From assembly GCF_964340395.1 (NCBI RefSeq), contig NC_135554.1, forward strand, positions 6,042,475-6,106,474: a DNA stretch of 64,000 bases, written 5' to 3'. Below the pieces are notes generated by a model that did no database searches, was not told where the DNA came from, and saw only the letters and a program-made list of their open reading frames with translations. Within the stretch, counting starts at the first letter, position 1, and each line of letters starts with the position of its first letter. This DNA comes from Glandiceps talaboti. Its lineage: Eukaryota > Hemichordata > Enteropneusta > Spengelidae. The translations under genes and the position numbers were made by a program. Below, one piece after another: positions 37,373 through 56,594 of the stretch.

Positions 37373-39774
37373 GTCACAATTCTTACCATGGTTATCTTTA
37401 AAGCTGCAACTTAGCCTTTTTTTAAAAATCTATTTGTTAGATAAAATAACTTAATGACTATATCCTGAACAGTACTGACTCACCATCAATTTTTTGTAGT
37501 TGTTGTATACCATGACAAATCAATCGATGAATTCACTTTTGGGCCTGTACCCAAAACGGCGATCAGGATTTAAACCTGTTATTGCAATACTAATTGATAA
37601 GATCGCCACTAATTAATATGTAAAATGTCTTGCTTATTGGTATTTTAACACTTTTCAATGAATAGATGACTGTTGTTTGATCGAAAAAAAAAATGACGTT
37701 ACAGTTACAAACTAGTGCAGTTTTGACATGGCGACAGATTCAAAACCAAGCTTTCGCTCAAAATTTAAACTTGTCACTGCACCACCTAAGAGTAATTATA
37801 TTGACAACTAGTTAACAGATACAATGTATTATTATAAGTAACTGACTAATTTTTAGTGAATATGTATTTAGTTACTAGATGAAAGCTTTACAGGTTACAG
37901 TATATATTCAGATAACCCCTTTTTGCGTAATTCATGCATATAGTGCCATTCTAATATCTAAGAAGATGTTCGTAGGTTGTGTTTCTTTTCTTATTTTAAG
38001 AGAAAACCAGATTTAAACTGAACTCCTTCCGTAAGGGTATAGTCTTGCAATTTCATGATTTATTCAAGAAATTTAGCTCTATATCTGTGATTCGTCAAGT
38101 CCCAATGAAAGTTAGTTGTCACAAATGTTGAAATGCCCGCCTCCTATCCTCGACTTCACTCGGCTTTCGTGATCCCTACACATCCGGGAAGTCGGTCGGT
38201 CTACTTGTTGCATGTAGACTATTTCACTACGGGAAAATTGTCAAAATTTTGTTGAGTGGCGCGCCCTCACTGTGCACTAATTATATAGAAGTCAATGTAT
38301 AGGTCACCATTATTGAGTCGTGAAATTTTCTTCGTAGGCTAGGCGAGGCTTGTTCTATTTTCCATATTTTGACCACACACATTTGGGTATCAATAATAGA
38401 TTATTACACTTGATAAATATATGAGAGTTATTATATCCTGAGATACAGAGCTAGATAAAAGATTATGTACAAGCCTTGCAACAAACAGCGGTAGTCTGTT
38501 ATTGAGAGAAATCGGAAAAGAACACGGTTCGAGGTCAATATAATACCTCCCAAACTTCTAATCGAAAATCTAAAAGGACACGATTTCTCTTTATTCATCT
38601 GTGCATTAGTGTGTGAAATTTGAAAATAATATGTCCATATTTGATGAAATTGAAACAATGATAAATATTTCACCTGTTTGTGAACTCCGCGCTCACTGTC
38701 AACCCATTTTAAGGCCAAGAAAAAAAATTGTTTTCTGGTGAGTTTGAATCACTTAAATACCCTGCCCCGGTCTTCTTTTTTCTCGTGTTTTTCCAGCCAA
38801 TGCAGAGTGCAGATTCAAGGGAAACACAAGATAAGGTTAGCACGAAACCCCTGAAAACAGAGTCTTTCAGAGAGGGGGGGGGGGAATCGACCTCATGTAT
38901 ATTAATATATTAACGAGATAGACTACGACTTACTAGTCTTGTTTTCAAGTTCACTATCTTTCTAGACTGAATGAAAACATCTTGTCTTTCAAACTTTCCT
39001 ATCTAAATCAAAGCTTCTCTAACTTTCTCTTATAACGTGTTTATCTGTTACATTTACTAATTTACAAAATATCAAAATACGCACTGCTAGACAATTTAAT
39101 ACGTCTCCAAATCAGATGATAAACAATGGCATAATTCTACTTCTTTGTTACCATGGAAACCAGTACATGTAATAGAGACTTTGAAGTCTGCATTGCCACT
39201 TTGGTATTCCATAGAAAGAGTAGTTGCTTAACCCACATGTTATTGACTGTACTATGTGCCAAATAGACAAATTCAGTCATTATTATTATTTTGTTATGCA
39301 ACATTTTTATAATGCATTATGAATAAAAAAAGTATTGAATGTCATATTTTGTCGTTAATCATGTATATTGAAAATTTACTTTTGTACAAAATAAGTTTGT
39401 TTTGTAAATAGTCCTCCCTCCTTACTATTGCAAATGCAATGTGACATCAAAGCTATTATTTTTCGCGGCCTAAAGCATAAGATATTTAGACCTGAACTTT
39501 CCATGTCCGTTAGTTCCGAAAGATAATTAACAGGTCATATATGTAAAACACAAGTTTAGATACTTCTGTCGGGGGGGGGGGGGGTGGTGATAATTTTGGC
39601 AGCAGAGCAGCAGGGAGAGGGACATTGACATTGACAAGGTTGGCAGCAGACCAAGGGAATGGGTAGGGGAGGATGTGGCATGGGGGGGGGGGGGAGCTAC
39701 TCCCCTTATTTGAGTATACGTATATGTGCATATGTAGTTCAAACGTCATGTGCATATGTACTTCAACAACTTTT
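37373..39774. other. No gene supported
   Basis: AT-rich sequence with the dispersed motif ccagatttaaactgaact (~38007), a poly-G tract at 38875-38884 and two more near 39570 and 39682. Open frames across the poly-G/poly-C tracts are spurious. Confidence 0.5.
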
Positions 39775-40550
39775 TCGACAACTAGGGGACTTCCAAAACT
39801 ACAGATATAGAGCTAAATAAACAATTATTATGTTCAAATGATACCAATAAGGAATCCTAACATTTGTTCCGTATGGATGGGTAGATGTATGTCTGTGTGT
39901 ATATGTATCACTGTAAAATTTCATTAAAAAAACAAAACACCTGTTCAACTACATACTTAGATTGATATCCCAAAGTCCTTTCAGATTTCTTACAGTTTGA
40001 CACACCCTTTTACCAAATGACTATATACCAACTACTATATCCAATATTTTTGCATTCCAGCAATTATTATGTGTAGGAAAAAAACTAAATATTACCCTTA
40101 TGGACGGCATTCAGTTTAAAATCTGATTAAAAACGTAAACGGTGGGTTTCATATTAGTATGAAGCTTTGTAACAGTGTGTGTGATAATATTCTTAAATGC
40201 GAAGCTCCAAAATATCACGATTTGAAGTTTGAATGAGAAATGTTACAGAATTGTGTGTGCGTGAATCTTCATCCTGCCCAACAACCAAAAGTGACATTCC
40301 TTTGAAATCCTGTTTGTTGTATTACATTAAGAGCCTTGTGGGATTAGACTAAAAAGACAAAATAAAATGTCATATTTTTAGTTGTTCCTATCTTATCTAT
40401 GTGAATAAATTTACATATCAATGCAGTGTTGATCCAGGTTTCCGCCGTAAACACAATGTCTATTCAATCCCATTAAACAAAGCATTGAATTGTTCTTGAT
40501 TACCTATTCATGATCCAAACAATATAATGTATTTGTTTATGGATTACATT
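39775..40550 (+). repeat. Direct duplication A, copy 1 (~780 bp)
   Basis: It matches 43482-44268 at high identity (shared blocks: gagctaaataaacaatta, ttagattgatatc, cttatggacggcattc, tcacgatttgaagtttgaat, gtttccgccgtaaacacaat). Its 150-bp core tcacgatttgaagtttgaat... recurs at ~48840 and ~58940. Confidence 0.9.
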
Positions 40551-40859
40551 GGTAGAGTAGACTGAAGTTCATTTGTAGAAACTAATCTAGTATATATACA
40601 GCCTGGTGTCACTATTGAATGACCTAGATTTTGACTTTACAAATGTTTACTGTTGCTATTAGCATGGTCTTATTACTAGGCACATATGTATGTCCTTTTA
40701 AAATTGTATCCACTTGCCTAACCATCCCTGTTGTTATCTTTGCAATATATATCCCCATTTGGAAGTTGCTATCAATTCATACTCATATTTTAACATTCTG
40801 AATGACTAAGAAATGGCAAGTAAAGTCAGAAGGAACATTTGAACTGTTTATTTTATTGA

Positions 40860-41425
40860 ATTTGCCCAAATTTCAGCGATAAACAATAATTCTCATTCAG
40901 ATACGCACTCATGGGTTTCCTAACCCTGCCATAGAGGGCGTCGATTAAATGTTTTTCATCTAATTGAAGACAGGGTCGTTTGGGTCATGAGAAACTGAAT
41001 TAAGACTGTCCTTACATATACCTACCAATTACTGTTACCTTTCCAACATACATAATGTTCCGACTGTTGCTATGGACATGGTCTTGTTGATAGGCATATT
41101 TGCATACATGTTTTGATTTTTTTTTTTGCCTGACTAGCCAAAAATGTTGTTATCTTTCCAAAACATACTGCCATTGTTGGCTGTTGCTAAGGCCATATAA
41201 ATGGAGGTTGACTATAATAATGGATTCATGGGTTTTCATTGCCCAACCAATGGTTAAGAATAGGGTCTTGGAGCCAAATTTTATTTTTAGCCCCCTAAGA
41301 CTAATTTTGAAGATAAAAATTGCCAACTTGTATTTTTTATATGTGGTCCTATAATGAACGTAACCATATATGTTTCATAAAATTAACATGCATTTCACAC
41401 GAAAACCCATATGCCCCTGCACTAG
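40860..41425 (+). repeat. Dispersed repeat R, + copy
   Basis: Blocks such as gccaacttgtattttttata, ttagccccctaagactaatt and cacgaaaacccatatgcccc recur inverted at 50904-51520 and 61010-61620 with moderate divergence. Confidence 0.8.
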
Positions 41426-42059
41426 TTCCAGGACATCTGAAGTCTCCTAGCACATCCACATCGAATCACCAGGACATTCAGTCAACATAAACAAAATTAT
41501 GTAAATATTCTTGACACCGAAACCAGTGAAATGAAAGAAGGCATACACATCCGGGCACTTAAAACCATCATTAAACAGAGACGGAGGGCGATATAAACTT
41601 TCAGGCACCGATGACTCCTTATTAGGCTCACCTGTCCATAACGTGTAAAGAATAGTGGGTCAATCGGTTGACAAAGGCTGAAGTGTGCAGTCGAAAATTT
41701 CAGGTGAAAATTTTCAGTTGTGTTGGGAACAAAAGTTGAATTGAACATTACTAATGTATTGTTGTACATGTTAATTACACTAATAAACATGCATATGGTT
41801 ATCCATCAGATTGATGGTTATCTAACATGTTAATTACACAAATTAACACTTGTTTAACATACCCATATTCATTTATCGACTTATTCTTCAAAATAGAGAA
41901 CATTGTCATAAAATAAAAATACCAGCAAAACCAAATAATAATGTATAGTGTAATAGTGTATATTAGATACAAGTACTCATATTAAATATAATTTAAAGTA
42001 AAATTATGGGGTTAAATTCAAAGGATCAGTTCTCTTCTGCAAGTGTTCCTGAGATGTAG
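41426..42059. other. No gene supported
   Basis: AT-rich; a short direct repeat attactaatgtattgt...acatgttaattacact occurs here (~41746) and at ~42901. Confidence 0.5.
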
Positions 42060-42680
42060 CGTTTCAACAATATAAGGTCATTGTTTGCATATTATCTCCT
42101 CTATTGCTAGTTTAGGTCTAATATGTCTCCCTTTTCGGTCATTAGGTTATGATCACTAATTGTCAATTTACAAATAAGTTTCCTATGGGAATTGTTTGTG
42201 ACATTATACAAATATTCTTCCATTTTGAATTTAGTTTTAGGTGTGCAATTCTTTGCCTCCCATAGATGAAATATATTGTTTATCTATCCTCTCTAGTATG
42301 TTATTCATGTTATGTCTGTTTCCATTATTTCAGTAATTTTCTATGTTCTCAGATCCACTTATGGTTTGTAGAGCAGTAGCCAGGCTGTTTTGTTAACTAT
42401 GTTTTATTTGCTAGCCTCACCGATAAGACTGTTTTCTTTTTTCGTACACACTCTCTGCCAGTATTTCACCATCATGTTATTAACAAAATTTTGACAGTGG
42501 TTGCCTACCTAGTCCCCCCTTAGTCTTTTGCTAGATCAAACTTAACGTTAGGTTGAAATTCAATCCCTAGATACTTATAGCTATGTACGATCTCGATATC
42601 CAATTGATGTTTTAATAATCTATTATTTCTATTAAATATTAATACCTTTGTTTAATCTATATTGTTTAACCTGCATAGTT
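42060..42680 (-). pseudogene. Decayed non-LTR retrotransposon reverse transcriptase fragment
   Basis: On the - strand a frame reads TKVLIFNRNNRLLKHQ then IEIVHSYKYLGIEF (near 42560-42590), the C-terminal palm/thumb signature of CR1/RTE-like reverse transcriptases (DKTKVMVF...YKYLGI). The Lys of the usual DKTK is a TAA, and further stops and shifts follow in the downstream connector (WNTGRECVRKKK-like, then ANKT). It is an ancient, inactive fragment; its 5' part is absent. Confidence 0.65.
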
Positions 42681-43481
42681 ATCTGACAAGGGAGGTATTT
42701 GGTGATGAAAGGGATGTAGTCAAATACTCCAATACTCATGACATACTACTCACAGTGGTATTCCAAAAATGTACACTAATTGTGCATTTTACATGTAATC
42801 TGCATTACTATTGTTTATCTTACTTTGGATTGGTTTGTTGATTGAAAAGTTCACTCAAAATCGAACGTCAATAACTATTTATGAACAGAAAATATGTAGG
42901 ATTACTAATGTATTGTTTTACATGTTAATTACACTAATTAACACTTGTTTAACATTCGCATTTATCTAACAAGGATAATATTTAATGATGAAAGGAAGGT
43001 ATTCAAGTACTCCAATATAAATTATTGACAGACATACTACTCTCATGGGCGTTCACAAAAATGTATACTTATTGTACGTTACATGTAATCTGTAACCTTA
43101 ACTAAAGTGATTAAATTACACACATTAAGTCTGTTTAAATTCAATAGGAATGTTTGTACAATCATATAGTGACTCAAAAGTAATTCATGACTTTAAGACC
43201 TACCATAGACATATGTTACTTGCATTGGTTTTTGAACAAATGATATTTCATGAAAATATTATTTTTTCACTAATTATGCTAATTAAGAAACGTCATTTTT
43301 CGTCATGTTCCATCACTTAATTTTTTTTCTAGACTTTTGATATGTTATTCAGCATAAAATTCTGAGCAAGATGCATTTACAATAATTTCTGTTGCAATTA
43401 TGTCAAGGCTCGGCCTAAATTTCCGCTAGACTGATTGGAGTAGTAGCTGGCATTTCAACAACGTTTTCACAACTAGGTTTA
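42681..43481. other. No gene supported
   Basis: AT-rich sequence with local near-repeats (atttaatgatgaaagg/tttggtgatgaaaggg; catgtaatctgcatta/catgtaatctgtaacc). Confidence 0.5.
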
Positions 43482-44268
43482 AATGGGACTTCATAAAACA
43501 CAAATGCAGAGCTAAATAAACAATTAATATGTTCAAATGATAAGCAATCCCAACATTTGTTCCGTATGCATGGGTAAATGTATGTCTGTATGTGTATCTC
43601 TGTAAAAAGTCATTTAAAAAACCATAACACCTGTTCCACTACATACTTAGATTGATATCACAAAGTCCTTTCAGATTTCTTATAGTTTTACACACCCTTT
43701 TTACCAATTGAGGGGTATATCATGTACTAATAGACTACTATAGCCAATATTTTTGCATTCCAGCAATTATTATGTGTAGGAACAAAAAACTAAATATTAC
43801 CCTTATGGACGGCATTCGGTTTAAAATCTGATTAAAAACGTTAACGGTGGGTTTCATATTAATATGAAGCTTTGTAACAGTGTGTGTGATAATATTCTTA
43901 AATGCGAAGCTCCAAAATATCACGATTTGAAGTTTGAATGAGAAATGTTACAGAATTGTGTGTGCGTGAATCTTCATCCTGCCCAACAACCAAAAGTGAC
44001 ATTCCTTTGAAATCCTGTTTGTTGTATTACATTAAGAGCCTTGTGGGATTAGACTAAAAAGACAAAATAAAATGTCATATTTTTAGTTGTTCCTATCTTA
44101 TCTATGTGAATAAATTTACATATCAATGCAGTGTTGATCCAGGTTTCCGCCGTAAACACAATGTCTATTCAATCCCATTAAACAAAGCATTGAATTTTTC
44201 TAGATTTCCTATTCATGATCCAAACAATAGAATGTATTTGTTTGTGGATTGCATTGTTCATACGTGTA
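43482..44268 (+). repeat. Direct duplication A, copy 2
   Basis: Second copy of 39775-40550. Its right ~200 bp are also the outermost part of inverted arm B. Confidence 0.9.
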
Positions 44269-46384
44269 TTACCATCAGGCACAATAAAAAAAATACTTGT
44301 TTCCAAAAATAATACTTCAGAAAATAGGGTAGGTAGGTATGAATTTCATTTTATTTTACTTTAATTTATTGTAAATTATTTCGATACCAATATAATATAC
44401 TTCGACACAATACTTTCGCGAGAGTTTGATGAGATTTAAAAGAAGTAAATGAAGTCAATTATAAGTTAAGTAGACGAACACGTTATGCTGACTGTACTGT
44501 AATGGACATAATCTAAAAAGACCCGGTTTCTCCCTGATTTCTTTAAGTGACAACAGATGAGGCTAAGGCATGAAGGTGCACATTGAAATAGAAATAATTG
44601 TTGTCATTTTACCCTTTTGCATGCAAACGAAAATGTTTAGGGTCGGGGGCATAAACTAGGGTTGGTCGAGTTATCGGAAACACAATATTGTTTTTATTTG
44701 GCCTATTCGAAAAGGAAGCCTATATTTAGCGAGGCACAATACATAAAGTTTGCATTCTATTCCCTGACTTTTAAACTTCGTGGTGAAGTCTGTGCTACTG
44801 ACTGGTACGTATCATTTATTGGTGTTATCTATCGTTATCAGCTTATCGCAATATAATCATTTATGATGTTTTCTTTTGTTTACCTGGTATCATGATTTTA
44901 CCTCGTAATGTAATAAATTTTGGGGCGAGAACTGTTCACTTAATTGTTTTTGGTTCCTGGCATATTTTTCCTATAGGTAACAATGTCGCCAAAACGTGAA
45001 AAAAAAACTGTATTTAAAGCCGTTCTCAGCAGTGCCTTCATAGTTGTTGGGTTTGAACAGCCTTGCAGGAACGTATGGACTATATTGATTCGTATGCCTT
45101 GATGTTTTAACGTCACTTTTAAAACATTCACATATCTCGGAATGTTTGTTTTTGTGAACTAAGGAAATGTTCAGTAGGCAAATGTTAGGGTGTCACAGCA
45201 ACCATCTGGTTTACACGGATGGCATAGTACTGATTTGTCCGTCAGTTATGTTCAAGATTCGTAAACAGTTCGGAGAGCAGTGTGACATCACAAAACTGAA
45301 TGTATCTGTCCCTTTGACCCAGGTAATTATTTGGTTGTGAAGTGGGTGGAATTGCAATTAATAATTTGTCAAATGCGGACGATATGTATCACATCTCTTC
45401 AGCTATCAAAGGTCTCAGTAAACATCTCTGTGAACATTATATGTTGATAATCTTGATAATCAAAGTTAGATATCCTTTTTAACCGTTACGCTACAATATC
45501 AACCTTTGTACACTTTAAGTCGTCCACAACTTGAAAACTTTTGTTATTCCCGATCAACCTTTGTGGAAATTTTCTCGAATTCGTATCTAATTTTAATTAC
45601 TTGAGACATGTTTTAAGTGATGACTTGATAGACAATCAAGATATCAACTATATCTACATCTGCAGATTTCATGTTTACAGATAACACAAAGTATAAAATG
45701 TACTTTCAGCATCGATGCGTGTATCATATCTTCTTTCCGTATTAAACATTTTGTGTTCGAATATAATCCAATATAACATGAAGGACAATTTTCTCACTCT
45801 CATTCAGATACAAAGATAACAATGAAGACAGCTTTGGTTTTGTTGCTGAGTTTGGCACTGGTGCTGTCACTTTTTGTTAGAGATAGCGAAGAGTGGAGAC
45901 GAAGACGCGCAGGTATGGGATTAAAAGAAACTCAGGAGGAGATTGAAGTAGAAGAGGAAGTCTTGCAAGATATGATGTAAGTTTGGGATTGTGATAACGT
46001 CTGGATATATACATGTATGGCTAATTAAAAGATGACCACAACAATTACATGTATTTATTACTTTTGTAAATCAAACATTTTCTACTAAAGATTCTTCTTT
46101 GCCTGTCTTTGTGCTAATCGATGGTGTTCACTCTATAAACTCAAATGCTTTTGGGGTGTAAAATACTAGAAACACACAATTAACTGTGTGAGTTGGAGTT
46201 GTGCTTTGACAAAGATGGCTTAGACTTGCTGGAGCCAAAGTCGTCAATTGTGGGGTAAAATCGAAGAGTAGTAAAAAAAACTTACCAAGAGTTAATATGG
46301 TATAGCTAATAATAATTTTGCACAATCGAGTTTGCAATACATGAACATTTTCCTGTATACAAAATAAATACTAATTATTGTTGC

Positions 46385-46419
<35 letters not shown>

Positions 46420-46482
46420 GATAAAACAAGAAATGTCATAAAGTAAGATAAGTAACGTCTGTGTAATTAACAGTAAGTAATA
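44075..46482 (+). repeat. Arm B (inverted again at 51867-54290)
   Basis: Mirror coordinates sum to ~98338-98347, drifting by 9 bp through one 9-bp and other small indels, and 98350 at the inner edge because of a shorter (TTG)n. It contains exon 1 of the secreted-peptide gene and (TTG)n at 46379-46418. Visible substitutions suggest a few percent divergence from its mirror. Confidence 0.92.
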
Positions 46483-46486
46483 CAAT

Positions 46487-51866
<5,380 letters not shown>

Positions 51867-54290
51867 GTATTACTTACTGTTAATTACACAGACGTTACTT
51901 ATCTTACTTTATGACATTTCTTGTTTTATCAAACAACAACAACAACAACAACAGCAACAATAATTAGTATTTATTTTGTATACAGGAAAATGTTCATGTA
52001 TTGCAAACTCGATTGTGCAAAATTATTATTAGCTATACCATATTATCTCTTGGTAAGTTTTTTTTACTACTCTTCGATTTTACCCCACAATTGACGACTT
52101 TGGCTCCAGCAAGTCTAAGCCATCTTTGTCAAAGCACAACTCCAACTCACACAGTTAATTGTGTGTTTCTAGTATTTTACACCCCAAAAGCATTTGAGTT
52201 TATAGAGTGAACACCATCGATTAGCACAAAGACAGGCAAAGAAGAATCTTTAGTAGAAAATGTTTGATTTACAAAAGTAATAAATACATGTAATTGTTGT
52301 GGTCATCTTTTAATTAGCCATACATGTATATATCCAGACGTTATCACAATCCCAAACTTACATCATATCTTGCAAGACTTCCTCTTCTACTTCAATCTCC
52401 TCCTGAGTTTCTTTTAATCCCATACCTGCGCGTCTTCGTCGACGTCGACTCGACTCTTCGCTATCTCTAACAAAAAGTGACAGCACCAGTGCCAAACTCA
52501 GCAACAAAACCAAAGCTGTCTTCATTGTTATCTTTGTATCTGAATGAGAGTGAGAAAATTGTCCTTCATGTTATATTGGATTATATTCGAACACAAAATG
52601 TTTAATACGGAAAGAAGATATGATACACGCATCGATGCTGAAAGTACATTTTATACTTTGTGTTATCTGTAAACATGAAATCTGCAGATGTAGATATAGT
52701 TGATATCTTAATTGTCTATCAAGTCATCACTTAAAACATGTCTCAAGTAATTAAAATTAGATACGAATTCGAGAAAATTTCCACAAAGGTTGATCGGGAA
52801 TAACAAAAGTTTTCAAGTTGTGGACGACTTAAAGTGTACAAAGGTTGATATTGTAGCGTAACGGTTAAAAAGGATATCTAACTTTGATTATCAAGATTAT
52901 CAACATATAATGTTCACAGAGATGTTTACTGAGACCTTTGATAGCTGAAGAGATGTGATACATATCGTCCGCATTTGACAAATTATTAATTGCAATTCCA
53001 CCCACTTCACAACCAAATAATTACCTGGGTCAAAGGGATAGATACATTCAGTTTTGTGATGTCACACTGCTCTCCGAACTGTTTACGAATCTTGAACATA
53101 ACTGACGGACAAATCAGTACTATGCCATCCGTGTAAACCAGATGGTTGCTGTGACACCCTAACATTTGCCTACTGAACATTTCCTTAGTTCACAAAAACA
53201 AACATTCCGAGATATGTGAATGTTTTAAAAGTGACGTTAAAACATCAAGGCATACGAATCAATATAGTCCATACGTTCCTGCAAGGCTGTTCAAACCCAA
53301 CAACTATGAAGGCACTGCTGAGAACGGCTTTAAATACAGTTTTTTTTTTCACGTTTTGGCGACATTGTTACCTATAGGAAAAATATGCCAGGAACCAAAA
53401 ACAATTAAGTGAACAGTTCTCGCCCCAAAATTTATTACATTACGAGGTAAAATCATGATACCAGGTAAACAAAAGAAAACATCATAAATGATTATATTGC
53501 GATAAGCTGATAACGATAGATAACACCAATAAATGATACGTACCAGTCAGTAGCACAGACTTCACCACGAAGTTTAAAAGTCAGGGAATAGAATGCAAAC
53601 TTTATGTATTGTGCCTCGCTAAATATAGGCTTCCTTTTCGATTAGGCCAAATAAAAACAATATTGTGTTTCCGATAACTCGACCAACCCTAGTTTATGCC
53701 CCCGACCCTAAACATTTTCGTTTGCATGCAAAAGGGTAAAATGACAACAATTATTTCTATTTCAATGTGCACCTTCATGCCTTAGCCTCATCTGTTGTCA
53801 CTTAAAGAAATCGGGGAGAAACCAGGTCTTTTTAGATTATGTCCGTTACAGTACAGTCTGCATAACGTGTTCGTCTACTTAACTTATAATTGACTTCATT
53901 TACTTCTTTTACACCTCATCAAACTCTCGCGAAAGTATTGTGACCGAAGACTATCTTATATTGGTGTCGAAATAATTTAAAATAAATTAAAGTAAAATAA
54001 AATGAAATTCAGACCTACCTACCTACCCTATTTTCTGAAGTATTATTTTTGGAAACAAGTATTTTTTTTTATTTTGCCTGATGGTAATACACGTATGAAC
54101 AATGCAATCCACAAACAAATACATTATATTGTTTGTATCATGAATAGGAAATCTAGAACAATTCAATGCTTAGTTTAATGGGATTGAATAGACATTGTGT
54201 TTACGGCGGAAACCCGGATCAACAAAGCATTGATATGTAAATTTATTCACATAGATAACATAGGAACACCTACAAATATGATATTTTTAC
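51867..54290 (-). repeat. Arm B, inverted copy
   Basis: Reverse complement of 44075-46482. It abuts core C exactly at catgcatatatt|gtattac. It holds an inverted exon 1 of the secreted-peptide gene and an (AAC)n tract at 51931-51960. Confidence 0.92.
52362..52525 (-). pseudogene. Orphan inverted exon 1 of the secreted-peptide gene, hexa-arginine variant
   Basis: ATG at 52525 on the - strand gives the same MKTALVLLLSLALVLSLF signal peptide, then DSEESSRRRRRRAG in place of DSEEWRRRRAG (three extra codons), then the same acidic stretch to the intact donor (gat|gtaagt). No exon 2 lies downstream in this orientation, because core C copy 1 has exon 2 on the + strand. It is the displaced first exon of the duplicated gene. 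Confidence 0.75.
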
Positions 54291-56594
54291 TTTCCGTAAG
54301 GAAGGTTATCATATACCGATATACAATGTGATCACGTCATTGTTCTTCCAACTGTCTGTAATTAGTCATTATGTGACATCAACGATCTTTTAATAACTTA
54401 ATGTTGTCATCTTAGAAGAAGAATATTCGCGAAATGCAAACATTTGTTCTAAGTATTAATTCATGACAGCTGAGAGTTCACGGTGACCTCGCAAAAACAT
54501 CAAAACTTAGCGAATATCAAAAAGTTGTATTCTGTCATCCGTAACACCATCAAACTGACAAGTATTGGTACAAAAGACAACACCGGGTGCGCTCCTCTGT
54601 TGTAGGTTCATGCACATACCTGTACTTGTCTGTGGTTCACGCGACTCTTTTATCGGTTTGTCTGTGCCTGTGAACGTTTGTCATGTTGTAACATAACATT
54701 TGAGTGTAAGCTTATATAATGCAACGTAATGGTCTGGCTGGTCCTAAAAATAAACTTACAGTGTATAGATTATATGTTGAGTTTTGGGCGAAAAATCGCC
54801 AACACACATGACAATACAACAAAACATATACTAGTACACGACATTCAAATCTGCAATGAATACTTACAACAGATGTGATCGTGGAGTTTGTAGTTTAGCA
54901 ACTCCGCTTGTGTACGGTCCTTTTCGAAATCTCTTGAACTGATTTTGAAATCTAAACGTCAGAGTCGCTTGTTATCAAGTGTACATACACACATTAAAAA
55001 TATTCCTTTTCAGATCTGGCATCTGGTTTTAATACGTATCTACACATGTAGTATTGAATCCTGGACAGGTACATTCTACACAGGATATAGAGTCCAAGTT
55101 TAGGTCTACACAAAATTTGAAATTTACCTCTCAATATTAGCATACAAGTTACATAAATTGGACATCCTGCAAATATTAGATAGAAAAGAAACATCACTCA
55201 GTAAAACACCTTCAGAAACCTTCAGAATGTTTCACCCCCACTTGTGACCAATTGATATACTTTCTAGAGCAATGGAAAAAGTCAGTATGGCAGCTACTTT
55301 AGAACGTTTTTGTTATTTGTTCTGTATTCAGTTCTCCCTCTATGTTCTGTAGCAATGGTGTCAAAATGAGATAGACTTAGTCATCAAGTTGGCATGTGAC
55401 TACTTATTCCCAGCAATAAAGGTTATTTGTGTATGAGAATTACCAAAAGATGTAGAAGGGTACATTCCATGTTGTTTATGTTGAGGATTTGAAAGAAACG
55501 TAGACAATGCATACGACATAATGGCGTGAGTGAGAGACTAGACAGTAGTTTTGAATAAAAATAATTGGGTCTATTCACTCGAATACATAACTTTGTATAG
55601 TAACGATTCAATTGATGCTATGCTGTTGATCAAAAATATGTTTATATCAGATGTAAACTGAATGCCTTCAATAAAGGCAAAACTTTAGATTGCTGTTCCT
55701 TCACGCCTTGTCGAAAGAAAAATTCTGCGCTACTAGACATGATATTGCATATCCATTAGTTACTACATCAATAAATAAAACGTAGCTTTGGAACTTATTG
55801 TTCATATCCTCTTCTGTAAAATTTGAGTTTGGTGTATTTTTAACCCGCTGTAACTTTCACTAGAGTCCACCATTTTAGTTAACAATATAAGAAAAGTCAT
55901 ATTTAACCATGTCTTTCCACCGGGGTAAATCTTTAGCAGAGGGTGTGTAAATGTGGTGAGTATGAGACGAAGTGACACCTTTGACTTAATTCACCCCCGG
56001 TGACCTCTCCCCTGGGGGCTGTGAACAGTCAAACGTGTCACTTTGTCTCGTACTACTCTTGACAGAGATGGTAGTTAGGTGGGTCACAGGTAGGTATGGT
56101 AAAGGTTGGGTAAAGGTGGGTAAATTTGACTTTTCGTATAGTAAACCTCAACTGAATATCTTCTTTCGTGCCAGTAAAATCAATTTAATACTAGACAATA
56201 ATTATGAAAAAAAAAATAATCAGGTCTACCACTCAAGTAGTTGTTTTGTCAACTATTTTTGTCCTTGTTACCACGTCTACTCAAATAAAACCTACCTAAG
56301 AGTACCCATTCATTCTCATTCAGGCTACCAGCCTACCATCCACAGACACCACCACACGATCTAGGTTAGTGTAATCTGTTCACCTTAAGCTTATGAGATT
56401 CGCCAAGTTTTATTACAAAAGGGCGATGGATATATTCACTTGTTTCAAAGATGGTAGACTGTAATTTGCTAGTTAAATTTCAGTAGTTGTACGTGTATTA
56501 ATGGCTTACAGCTCGATGTAGTTTTAGTGGAGATTCGACTAACCCTGGGCTTCGCATCACCGTTTCATCTACCCCCACCGTCTACCTGTTCCGA
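54291..56594 (+). repeat. Arm D (inverted again from 61967 to beyond the window end)
   Basis: Mirror positions sum to 118562 at every point I checked from 54562/64000 to 56594/61968, so no indel was detected in ~2 kb. No intact gene; open frames are mirrored noise. It carries the CACTA-end relic at 55912-56142. The 54291-54561 part lies beyond what its mirror shows in this window. Confidence 0.9.
55912..56142 (+). mobile_element. Relic of a related CACTA right end
   Basis: It ends GACTTTTCGTATAGTA (56128-56143), one base off the central element's GACTTTTCGTATAGTG, preceded by gttgggtaaaggtgggtaaa words like the element's subterminal region. It also holds a hairpin, gagacgaagtgacacctttgac at 55964-55985 against the inverse at 56028-56049. 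No matching left end was found. Confidence 0.6.
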
